This document shows, in pieces, positions 1 to 7,059 of a DNA stretch of 33,584 nt. A model generated the notes under the pieces. The model saw only the letters and a program-made list of their open reading frames with translations. It did no database searches and had not been told where the DNA came from. The DNA comes from an uncultured Caulobacteraceae bacterium. GTDB lineage: Bacteria > Pseudomonadota > Alphaproteobacteria > Caulobacterales > Aquidulcibacteraceae. The DNA lies in assembly GCA_902826145.1 (NCBI GenBank), contig CADEDT010000007.1:1-33584 (forward strand), written 5' to 3'. The position numbers were made by a program, and so were the translations under genes. Within the stretch, counting starts at the first letter, position 1; each line of letters opens with the position of its first letter.

Positions 1-2
1 AC

Positions 3-347
3 AAACACGGCGAGCTGAAAGCCGAAGGCACGTCGATCACCGAAGGCATCGGCCAGGGCCGTGTCACCGCGAACCTGCAAGGCGTGGTCGTCGACGATGC
101 GTTCCGTATCGAAGACAAGGATTGGCTCCCCGTCCTCTACAACCTCATCCAGGAAGAGGGCCTCTCGCTTGGCGGCTCCTCCGCGCTCAACGTGCTCGGC
201 GCCATGCAGCTTGCGCGCGAACTGGGGCCAGGCAAAACCATCGTCACCGTGCTCTGCGACTATGCCAATCGCTACATGGGCAAGCTCTTCAATCCCGAGT
301 TCCTTCGGGCGCAGGGCTTGCCAACACCGCCTTGGATGCCGCGATAA
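3..347 (+). CDS. cysK: Cysteine synthase, C-terminal part (partial)
   Basis: This is the C-terminal 114 residues of a PLP-dependent cysteine synthase; the gene enters from the left edge, so its start and PLP lysine are not visible. The enzyme makes cysteine from O-acetylserine and sulfide in the cytoplasm. The reading frame opens with an ITEGIGQGRVTANL stretch, typical of CysK-type proteins. It continues with SLGGSSALNVLGAM, the usual PLP-phosphate-side glycine/serine region, and TIVTVLCDYANRY, the usual C-terminal strand. It ends with TAA. Cystathionine beta-synthase or a CysM-type enzyme shares the fold, but this tail fits CysK best. The next gene is on the same strand 72 bases on and is functionally unrelated. 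Confidence 0.9.
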   Translation, partial: KHGELKAEGTSITEGIGQGRVTANLQGVVVDDAFRIEDKDWLPVLYNLIQEEGLSLGGSSALNVLGAMQLARELGPGKTIVTVLCDYANRYMGKLFNPEFLRAQGLPTPPWMPR

Positions 348-419
348 GCGACGAGCGCCCTTGAGCCGCCGCGCCCCGTCCGCCTAAGCTCCGCGCAAAT
401 CACTCGGGGACGCATTTCC

Positions 420-2099
420 ATGAAACTTCGCCACCTCCTGTACGCAGGTGTGATCGCACTCGCCGCGTGCGCCACGGCCGGCCAATCGGGCTCGACGCCT
501 GCAACCGACATTGCCGCCTTCCAGCATCCGCCGCTTTCTTCGGAGGCGCTGCTGGAGCACGTGCGTGTGCTGGCGTCGGACGAGTTCGAGGGCCGCGCGC
601 CTGGCACAAATGGTGAGCGCCTGACCGTCGAATATCTGGAGCGTGCCTATGCTGCCGCTGGTTTGCAGCCAGGCGTTACCCTGCCAAACGGTCAGCGTTC
701 GTGGCGTCAGGAAACAACGCTCGTCGCCGCGACGCTGACAACGCCGCCGACGCTCACGCTCTCGGGGCGCGACGGCGCGCGCAACTACACATATGCGACG
801 CAATTCTCCGCCTGGACGCGGCGCCTCGATCCAACGGTCGATGTGCAGAATGCGCCACTCGTGTTCGTCGGCTACGGCATCAACGCGCCGGAGCTTGGCT
901 GGAACGACTACGAAGGCGTCGACATGCGCGGCAAGATCGCCGTGATCCTGATCAACGATCCGGACTTCGAAACCGGCGACGATCGCGGCTTCGGCGGCCG
1001 CGCCATGACGTTCTACGGCCGCTGGACCTACAAGTTCGAAGAAGCCGGCCGTCAGGGCGCCGCGGGCGCCATTATCATTCACGAAACGGCGCCCGCCGCA
1101 TATCCTTGGGCCGTCATCCAGTCCTCCACCGGCAGCGCGCGCTGGGACATCGTTCGCGAAGATCGCGGCGCCAGCCGTGCTGGGTTCGAGGGTTGGATCA
1201 ACAACGACGTCGCCATGGAAACTTTCCGCCGCGCGCGTCTTGATTTCGCCGAACTGAAGTCACGCGCCCAGCGCCGTGGCTTCCGCGCGGTGCGCATGAA
1301 CCTGACTGGCTCGATGCGCCTCGAAACGCGCGCTGAACAGCGCACGTCTTACAACGTCGTCGGCGTCCTGCCCGGCACGCAACGGCCTGACGAAACCATC
1401 ATCTACTCGGCGCACTGGGATCACCTCGGTCGCTGCCCGCCGATCGATGGCGACAACATCTGCAACGGCGCGCTCGATAACGCGACCGGTACAGCGGCGT
1501 TGGTTGAACTCGCACGCCGTTTCTCGGCGCAAGGCCGCCCTCAACGCTCCGTGGCGTTTATCGCGCTGACGGCGGAAGAGCAGGGCTTGCTGGGCGCCCT
1601 CTACTACATGCAGCATCCGATCTTCCCGGCGCGCAACACTGTCGCCGCGATCAACATGGACGGCATCAACAACGCCGGGCGCACGCACGACATCGAGATC
1701 GTAGGCTACGGCAAGAGCGAGATGGACGATCTCATCACGCGCGTGGTGGAAGCGCAGGGCAGGCGCGTCGCGCCGGATTCATCGCCGGAAGCGGGCTACT
1801 TCTATCGATCTGACCACCTGCACTTCGCCCAGCTCGGCATTCCTGTGCTCTACACCTCGAACGGCGTCGACATGGTCGAAGGTGGCGTGGAGCGCGGTAA
1901 TGCGATCAACGCGCGCTACGTGGCCGAGAACTATCACAAGCCATCGGACGAAGTGACGCCGGATTGGGACATGAGCGGCGGCGCGGAAGATCTCGAAGCG
2001 CTCTACACGGTCGGGCGCCAACTGGCAGACAGCCAAAGCTGGCCAGCTTGGCGCGCCAACGCGGAGTTCCGGGCGGCGCGAGAGGCGTCGCGGCGCTAA
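420..2099 (+). CDS. M28 family zinc aminopeptidase, lipoprotein
   Basis: The 559-residue protein has a short signal sequence ending in a lipobox (ALAAC, Cys17), so it should be a lipid-anchored periplasmic or outer-membrane protein. Residues about 145-280 look like the protease-associated (PA) insert common in M28 enzymes. The catalytic domain follows, with the expected metal ligands and base: SAHWDH (His332, Asp334), LDNATG (Asp353), AEEQG (Glu386/387), NMDG (Asp414) and YRSDHLHF (His466). The set is complete, so an active di-zinc aminopeptidase or carboxypeptidase is likely. The exact peptide substrate cannot be read from sequence. The gene stands alone and is followed at once by a strong hairpin terminator. 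Confidence 0.92.
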   Translation: MKLRHLLYAGVIALAACATAGQSGSTPATDIAAFQHPPLSSEALLEHVRVLASDEFEGRAPGTNGERLTVEYLERAYAAAGLQPGVTLPNGQRSWRQETTLVAATLTTPPTLTLSGRDGARNYTYATQFSAWTRRLDPTVDVQNAPLVFVGYGINAPELGWNDYEGVDMRGKIAVILINDPDFETGDDRGFGGRAMTFYGRWTYKFEEAGRQGAAGAIIIHETAPAAYPWAVIQSSTGSARWDIVREDRGASRAGFEGWINNDVAMETFRRARLDFAELKSRAQRRGFRAVRMNLTGSMRLETRAEQRTSYNVVGVLPGTQRPDETIIYSAHWDHLGRCPPIDGDNICNGALDNATGTAALVELARRFSAQGRPQRSVAFIALTAEEQGLLGALYYMQHPIFPARNTVAAINMDGINNAGRTHDIEIVGYGKSEMDDLITRVVEAQGRRVAPDSSPEAGYFYRSDHLHFAQLGIPVLYTSNGVDMVEGGVERGNAINARYVAENYHKPSDEVTPDWDMSGGAEDLEALYTVGRQLADSQSWPAWRANAEFRAAREASRR

Positions 2100-2102
2100 G
2101 CA

Positions 2103-2135
2103 AAACGCCCTCGCGTGATGAGCGCGAGGGCGTTT
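2103..2135 (+). terminator. Strong intrinsic terminator after the M28 peptidase
   Basis: A perfect 13-bp inverted repeat (AAACGCCCTCGCG and its complement) encloses a 7-base loop, starts 4 bases after the peptidase stop codon and is followed by CTCGTTTATT. The A-rich left and T-rich right arms make it plausible in both directions. It could therefore also stop transcripts from the minus-strand gene that ends at 2151. Confidence 0.9.
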
Positions 2136-2150
2136 CTCGTTTATTGGAAC

Positions 2151-2813
2151 TTACTCGGTCGTCGTTGTGTCGACGCTCGAATAGCTGCTCGACGTGTCGA
2201 CGGTGCTGACGCTCGTATCGACGGTCGCTGTTGCATCGAACGTCGAAGACGTATCGACCGTCTGATCCGCGTAGGTGCCGCCTTGATCGGCGAGGGCGCC
2301 TGAGTCGGCGGCGATGGTCGCCTCGGTCGCCGCGCCATCCGCATACATTTCCGCCGTCTCAAGATCGCCTTCAGCGGCGTAAGCCTCGGCGGACGCGGCC
2401 TTGTCGTCGGCGATCTCCTGGTGATAGTCGGCGTTCTCCAGCTCCATCTGGTCGTACTGCGCTTCGAGGATCTCGGAATCCGCGACGTCACCGCCGTGAT
2501 CCTTCACTTCCTCCATCGCGTACTCCGCGTTCTCGGCCATCTCCTCGGCCTTTTCCCAATCGCCGGCTTCGACCGCCTTGGCTTGCTCAGCCTGGTAGTA
2601 CTCCGCCTCTTCGCGCGCCTCTTCGGCGGCTTGCGAATCCAGGAACATGTCGTCCGGATTGAAATCGGCGTTCAGTCCACCGCCATCGGCGGTTTGCTGC
2701 AGCTGGTTCAGCATCGTCGCCTGTTCGGCTTGCGACATGCCGGCCATGTCGGTTTGCAATTGCTGGCCGGTTTCGGTCTGCCAGAACTCTTCGAGCGTCA
2801 TCGGGTCAGCCAT
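2151..2813 (-). CDS. Acidic, coiled-coil-like protein with Ser/Thr/Asp repeat tail
   Basis: I do not recognise a family for this 220-residue protein. The first 60 residues are mixed in character (MADPMTLEEFWQTETGQQ start). Residues about 60-150 are very rich in Glu and Ala with regular spacing, as in a long acidic helix or coiled coil. The last 40 residues are a degenerate VDTSS-type repeat ending in TTTTE. There is no signal peptide or membrane segment. It is the last gene of a minus-strand unit with the 105-residue acidic protein and two zinc-ribbon proteins; the gap to the preceding stop is 16 bases. A scaffold or adaptor role is only a guess. Confidence 0.75.
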   Translation of the reverse strand: MADPMTLEEFWQTETGQQLQTDMAGMSQAEQATMLNQLQQTADGGGLNADFNPDDMFLDSQAAEEAREEAEYYQAEQAKAVEAGDWEKAEEMAENAEYAMEEVKDHGGDVADSEILEAQYDQMELENADYHQEIADDKAASAEAYAAEGDLETAEMYADGAATEATIAADSGALADQGGTYADQTVDTSSTFDATATVDTSVSTVDTSSSYSSVDTTTTE

Positions 2814-2829
2814 GATCCATCACCTCAAA

Positions 2830-3147
2830 TTATTCGCCGCCGTCGTCTTCAGCTTCGGGAGGAACGACGTCCTCCATGTCTGAACTCTCGTGCTCCGCCA
2901 CCGCGATGACGATCGCTGCAGCAATCGCTGCATCGCCGAGCAGCCGCGCCTCATCCTGGCGCTCTTCGATCAATTCCTCGTCTGTTTTCCCGTGATGCGC
3001 GAACGCGGGGTCGAAGGTGGAGGCGAGCGCCGCGTCGCGTTCTCGCTTCGCTTCGTCGTCCTCCTCAGCCTCAAGCACGTCGCGCCGCGGCGCCGGCTCA
3101 ACCGCCACGTCGAACTTTGCGTTCTCCGGAGGCGAAGGATTGCTCAA
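2830..3147 (-). CDS. Small acidic hypothetical protein
   Basis: This is a 105-residue protein of unknown family. It is strongly acidic, with clusters such as EAEEDDEAKRERD and a PPEAEDDGGE end, plus a short Ala/Ile-rich stretch (AAIAAAIVIAVAEHE) that is too short and too charged at its ends for a confident membrane helix. The TTG start overlaps the TGA of the upstream zinc-ribbon gene (TTGA) and has an AGGTGG ribosome site just before it, so translation is probably coupled. Its position between the pseudo-M48 gene and the other acidic protein suggests a shared task, but the sequence does not say which. Confidence 0.7.
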   Translation of the reverse strand: MSNPSPPENAKFDVAVEPAPRRDVLEAEEDDEAKRERDAALASTFDPAFAHHGKTDEELIEERQDEARLLGDAAIAAAIVIAVAEHESSDMEDVVPPEAEDDGGE

Positions 3148-4415
3148 TCGCCCACCTGATCAGGTTTGGGCGGCTTCGGCTTTTTCGGCGTGATCCTCAG
3201 CACCTTGCCGCAATCGGGATTGGGGCAGCGCACGTTCACCGCCTCCGTGCCCGCAAGCTTCACTTTCGGTACGCGCATCACCGTTTTGCACGAAATGCAG
3301 GTGAGCTTTTCCATGTCTTCTTGCGGTGGCGCCTTCGGCTTTGCCGGCGCGGCCTGCACAGTTTGTGGCGGGGCCTTCGGCGTCCAGTGCTCAATCACCC
3401 GCCGCCAACCTTGGAATTCCGCGCTGTCATGAAACTCACGCGCTAGCTTCAACCGCCGCGCGGCGTAGGGCGTGGAGGTCATCGCGAACTCTGACGCCTG
3501 CATCGCGCTATCGTCCGAGGCGTCCTCCTGCTCGCGCCACGCGTCGCGATTGATGCGGCTGGCGAGCGGGAAGGAGTGCAGTGTCCATTGCAGAGTCACG
3601 CGCCGGGCGACTTCCAGATCGCCGACGCACAGCAAGCCGGCGCGATCCGCCGTAATCGCAGAATGCCGTTGCCAAGCCATCAGCGGCGCATTGATGCCGC
3701 TCTCGATTAACTTCGTGGGCGATAAGAAGCTCAACATGCCATCTGACATGAGCGAGCGATTGCCCGGCTGGCGGCCCGCAAGCAGGTTCACGACCGTATT
3801 CCAAAGTGCATGCCCCGCCTTGGCGTGCCCCATCTCGCGGCCGAGCAAATAGAGCAGATCATCGCCGCGGAAGTTGGTGAGCACCGAACCCAACGCCACA
3901 AACGATGAGGTCTGCGAGCCCATCGTCACCGAGTCCCACATCTGCTCGCCGGAGATGTAGATTTCCGGCAGATGTTCGAGCCCAACGATGCGCGCTGCTT
4001 TCACGGCGAGATCGAAAATGTCCGGCAGCTGTTTTTCTGAGAGCCGCACGCCGTTCACCGCCGCTTCAAACCAAGGCCGGCCGACTTTTTCTGAGATGCC
4101 GTGCGCGGCTGCGTTGAGCGGGCCGATCCCCGAGAGCGTGTTCATCGCATCGGCGTCGAGCCGCCAGAGGAAGGCTTCGACCGGCATTTGATAGCCGGGT
4201 CCCAGCGGCCGCAGCCAGCGGCAGGTAACGCAGAACACTTTGTCTGCTGGCAGGCGCGAACCATCGCCACCGCACGTGTTGCAGCCAACCGCATAATAGG
4301 GCGTCGCAGGCGCGACAGCGCTCGCGCCAAACGCGTTGCCGCAATGCGTGCAAAAGCGCGCCGTGCCATCGGACGGCGCGTTGCAGCGTGTGCAGGCGAA
4401 GACGGCGACGTTCAT
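3144..4415 (-). CDS. Triple zinc-ribbon protein with degenerate M48-like peptidase core
   Basis: The 423-residue protein starts with two zinc ribbons (Cys8/11/22/25 and Cys45/48/62/65) and ends with a third (Cys373/376/397/402). The middle resembles an M48 (Ste24/HtpX-like) peptidase: GREMGHAKAGH at 192-202 matches the usual GHELGHIKAGH helix, and SAITADRAGLL at 252-262 matches the usual SELSADRAG motif. Two metal ligands are changed, the first His of HExxH to Arg193 and the downstream Glu to Ala253, so catalysis is unlikely. No membrane helix is obvious, so it is probably cytoplasmic. The ATG lies one base after the stop of the SHOCT gene. It is likely a binding or scaffold protein derived from a peptidase; this last point is inference. 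Confidence 0.85.
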   Translation of the reverse strand: MNVAVFACTRCNAPSDGTARFCTHCGNAFGASAVAPATPYYAVGCNTCGGDGSRLPADKVFCVTCRWLRPLGPGYQMPVEAFLWRLDADAMNTLSGIGPLNAAAHGISEKVGRPWFEAAVNGVRLSEKQLPDIFDLAVKAARIVGLEHLPEIYISGEQMWDSVTMGSQTSSFVALGSVLTNFRGDDLLYLLGREMGHAKAGHALWNTVVNLLAGRQPGNRSLMSDGMLSFLSPTKLIESGINAPLMAWQRHSAITADRAGLLCVGDLEVARRVTLQWTLHSFPLASRINRDAWREQEDASDDSAMQASEFAMTSTPYAARRLKLAREFHDSAEFQGWRRVIEHWTPKAPPQTVQAAPAKPKAPPQEDMEKLTCISCKTVMRVPKVKLAGTEAVNVRCPNPDCGKVLRITPKKPKPPKPDQVGD

Positions 4416-4416
4416 T

Positions 4417-5250
4417 TCAAATCCGCTTCAGCAGTTCGGCCTTCTTGGTCTCGAACTCTTCCGGCGTCAGCACGCCGGCGTCGCGCAGACTGCCGAGTTG
4501 CTTGATCTGCTCCATGATCGCACTCGCATCGCCGCCGCCAGATGGCGCAGCGCCTGGAGCAGGAGTCGGTGCGGGCGCTGGTTGAGGGGCAGGTTGTGGC
4601 CGGGGCGTGAAGGAAGGTTGCGGCTGCGGCGTGGCCGGCGCACCGCCGAGCGTCCGGAAGAACTCCGCGAGGATCTTGTCCGGTAGCTGGCTGGACACCT
4701 GCCACGCGGCGTAGCCCACGAACACCAGCATGAAGAAGAGACCGTAGGCCGCGAACATCAAGTTGAACATGCTGAGCAGAAGCACGATCGCGATATAGGT
4801 AAGCCCAAGTGGCAGGAAGCTGCCCCACTGCAGCTTGAGCGAAACGCGCGCCGTCGTTTGCGTTGGTGAGGATTTCTGAATGTTCAGATCGCCATCGTAC
4901 TTCATGGCGAAGCCGCTGGTGACCCAAGTGTCTTTCTTCGCGAGCAAGAACTTCGCGCTCGTCGGCGGTTGTTGCCACAGCACTTGCGCGCCCATCGCGT
5001 TCAACGCGTTGACGGCTTGGTTGTAGGCGTCGCCCGGCTCGCCATTGAACGTCGCTTGCTGGCTCGCGCCGCCACCACCGGTGAAGCCACGCGGCATTGA
5101 CGGCATCGGCGGAGGCGCAGGCGGATAGGAAGGTGGTTGTGGTATGGGAGGCGGAGGCGGGGCGGTGCCGAGTGGCGAACCGCATGAACCACAGAATTGC
5201 GCGCCAGCCGCTACAGCAGCGTTGCAGCGCGGGCAGGCCGTCGTCGTCAA
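4417..5250 (-). CDS. Zinc-ribbon, membrane and SHOCT-domain protein
   Basis: This 277-residue protein is first in the minus-strand unit. It has an N-terminal zinc ribbon (Cys6, Cys9, Cys20, Cys23), a Pro-rich linker (31-55), a globular region (about 65-140), two adjacent hydrophobic segments (about 147-162 and 165-184), a Pro/Ala/Gln linker and a C-terminal SHOCT motif (246-277; LRDAGVLTPEEFETKKAELL). SHOCT motifs are short helical pieces often found on membrane or oligomeric proteins. The start is taken as TTG because the first ribbon cysteine is only six residues in and no in-frame ATG or GTG is close upstream. A GGGGG tract lies about 7 bases before it. Function unknown. Confidence 0.82.
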   Translation of the reverse strand: MTTTACPRCNAAVAAGAQFCGSCGSPLGTAPPPPPIPQPPSYPPAPPPMPSMPRGFTGGGGASQQATFNGEPGDAYNQAVNALNAMGAQVLWQQPPTSAKFLLAKKDTWVTSGFAMKYDGDLNIQKSSPTQTTARVSLKLQWGSFLPLGLTYIAIVLLLSMFNLMFAAYGLFFMLVFVGYAAWQVSSQLPDKILAEFFRTLGGAPATPQPQPSFTPRPQPAPQPAPAPTPAPGAAPSGGGDASAIMEQIKQLGSLRDAGVLTPEEFETKKAELLKRI

Positions 5251-5271
5251 AGGATCGCCCCCGATCGCTTC

Positions 5272-5290
5272 GTTCGCCGCAGCGGCGAAC
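5272..5290. promoter_or_regulatory. 19-bp near-perfect palindrome upstream of the zinc-ribbon operon
   Basis: GTTCGCCGC, one central base, then GCGGCGAAC gives two perfect 9-bp arms. It lies 22-40 bases before the TTG of the minus-strand operon and within its divergent gap with the GST gene. It could be a repressor operator or a leader hairpin. No recognised binding protein can be named. Confidence 0.4.
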
Positions 5291-5444
5291 GCTGTGAATA
5301 ACTTGCCGCGCCTGCGAACGGGATGAAAGCGAAAACTAATGCGCGTGTCATGGAAAGCGCGAGTGCGCCAGATAGAAAGCGCTCACATCTGGTGTGAGGG
5401 CTATTCGCTTGTCGCCTTGTGCGTGCGCTGCGAGAAGCGCCGCC

Positions 5445-5449
5445 GGAGG
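5445..5449 (+). promoter_or_regulatory. Ribosome binding site that sets the GST start
   Basis: GGAGG sits 5 bases before the ATG at 5455. The reading frame is open from an ATG at 5419, but that one lacks such a site and would add 12 residues before the conserved thioredoxin-fold strand. Confidence 0.75.
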
Positions 5450-5454
5450 CGGCG

Positions 5455-6066
5455 ATGGCAACGATCAAGCTTTACGGCAGCTCAGTCAGCGGCAATTGCC
5501 TCAAGCCAAAATGGATTCTCGATCGCTTGGGCATCGCGCACGAGTGGATCGAGATTGACAGCTTCGATGGCTCGACGCGCACGCCGGAATTCCTCGCGCT
5601 CAATCCGGCCGGGCAAGTGCCAGTGCTCGTGCTCGAAGACGGACGCATCCTCGCGCAGTCGAACGCGATCATGTTGCACTTCGCCGAAGGCAGCGATCTC
5701 ATTCCCCGCGACGCATACGATCGCACCAAGATGTTCGAGTGGCTCTTCTGGGAGCAGTACTCGCACGAACCGCAAATCGCTGTGCGCATCGCGCGCAAAC
5801 ATTATCTCGGCAAACGGGATGATGAACTTGATCCATCTTTGCTTACGAAAGGCAACGCCGCGCTCGCGCGCATGGAGTTGCAACTGAAGCAAACGCCGTT
5901 TTTGGTTGGCGATGCGCTCACGCTCGCGGATGTCGCGCTCGTCGCGTACACGCGCAAAGCGCATCTCGGCGGCTTTAATGTTGAGGATTACCCTTACGTA
6001 AGGAGATGGGTCTCGCGCGTCGAGGAGCTACTCGAAATTGAATCCGTGCTACCCGCAAATGGTTAA
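5455..6066 (+). CDS. Glutathione S-transferase family protein
   Basis: The 203-residue length is normal for a GST. The N-terminal thioredoxin-like half begins MATIKLYGSSVSGN and contains the typical glutathione-site stretch LNPAGQVPVLVLEDGRILAQSNAI, with the cis-proline (QVPVL) and the Gln-Ser pair that contacts glutathione. The C-terminal helical half has the FLVGDALTLADVAL motif that caps the helical domain. It acts in the cytoplasm; the substrate is unknown. A Ser in the first loop (YGSSVSGN) is the likely thiol-activating residue. The gene is divergent from the zinc-ribbon operon and 73 bases before the TauE-type permease, with no clear functional link. Confidence 0.9.
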   Translation: MATIKLYGSSVSGNCLKPKWILDRLGIAHEWIEIDSFDGSTRTPEFLALNPAGQVPVLVLEDGRILAQSNAIMLHFAEGSDLIPRDAYDRTKMFEWLFWEQYSHEPQIAVRIARKHYLGKRDDELDPSLLTKGNAALARMELQLKQTPFLVGDALTLADVALVAYTRKAHLGGFNVEDYPYVRRWVSRVEELLEIESVLPANG

Positions 6067-6139
6067 CGCTGGAACCGCCGCTCTGTAGCCGCATTGATGC
6101 GTCAGGGCTAAGCTCGCCGTTAGGTAGCTAAGAGGGCGC

Positions 6140-7003
6140 ATGGAAGTCAGCACGGACCTTTGGCCCGCCTTGGCGACCGTCTTCGGCTTGTTCTTAGCAG
6201 TCGGTTTCGTTGCACAATTGATCGATGGCGCAGTGGGGATGGCCTACGGCGTCATTTCTTCGAGCGTGTTGCTCGCGTTCGGCGTGCCGCCAGCGCAGGC
6301 TTCCGCCACCATTCACGCAGCAGAGTGTTTCACCACCGGCGCGTCCGGCACGTCGCACATGCTGCACAAGAACGTCGACTGGAAACTGTTTTGGCGCTTG
6401 ACGCCAGCCGGTGTCGTCGGCGGCGTCGCCGGCGCGTACTTGCTGACGGGCTTCGACGCGACTTTTATCAAAGCCGTTGTCATCGCTTATCTGGGTGTGC
6501 TCGGCGTCTACATGCTCTACCGCGCGATGCGCGAGCCGAAGGAAGAGCCTCCGCATCTGAAGCACGTGATCCCTGTTGGCCTCGCCGGTGGCTTTCTCGA
6601 TGCGAGCGGAGGCGGCGGTTGGGGACCGGTCGTCACTTCAACGCTGCTCGGCCGTGGGCATACGCCGCGTTATGTCATCGGCAGCGTGAACTCCGCCGAG
6701 TTCGTCGTTACGGTTGCGATCTCATTAACCTTCCTATGGACACTGATAACGGGCCGCTTCGAACTGGAAGGTGGCTTGGCGACAGGCGGCGCCGCACTCG
6801 CAGGCCTCATCGTCGGCGGCCTCGTGGCCGCGCCTCTGGCTGGTTACGTCACCAAGATTGCACCGGCGCGCGTGCTTCTCGGCGCGGCGTCTTTGCTCGT
6901 GATCGGACTCTCTATCTGGCAGGGCATTCAGCTTTGGCCGAAGCTGCTCGAATACCCCATCTTCAATGAGATGGCGCAGCACGCAGGGCTCGTTAACCCT
7001 TAG
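6140..7003 (+). CDS. TauE/SafE family sulfite exporter-like permease
   Basis: This 287-residue inner-membrane protein has about eight hydrophobic segments in two halves, each starting with the family's glycine-rich loop: AQLIDGAVGMAYG near the N-terminus and FLDASGGGGWGPVVTS in the middle. Family members move sulfite, sulfoacetate or other small anions. The substrate here cannot be read from sequence. An AGAGGG ribosome site precedes the ATG. The nearby cysK end could hint at sulfur metabolism, but five genes lie between and nothing links them directly. Confidence 0.9.
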   Translation: MEVSTDLWPALATVFGLFLAVGFVAQLIDGAVGMAYGVISSSVLLAFGVPPAQASATIHAAECFTTGASGTSHMLHKNVDWKLFWRLTPAGVVGGVAGAYLLTGFDATFIKAVVIAYLGVLGVYMLYRAMREPKEEPPHLKHVIPVGLAGGFLDASGGGGWGPVVTSTLLGRGHTPRYVIGSVNSAEFVVTVAISLTFLWTLITGRFELEGGLATGGAALAGLIVGGLVAAPLAGYVTKIAPARVLLGAASLLVIGLSIWQGIQLWPKLLEYPIFNEMAQHAGLVNP

Positions 7004-7059
7004 GCGCCAACTCAACGTTTACGGCTCATCAGCGAAACTGAACGCTTCGCGGAGTCGCT

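Noticed and set aside
384..1082. 232-residue frame opposite the M28 peptidase
   Set aside because: High-GC antisense shadow; the plus-strand frame has complete M28 catalytic motifs.
3154..3165. 12-bp palindrome ACCTGATCAGGT at the end of the pseudo-M48 gene
   Set aside because: It lies in coding sequence and short palindromes are expected by chance. It also holds part of the ribosome site of the next gene, which is enough explanation.
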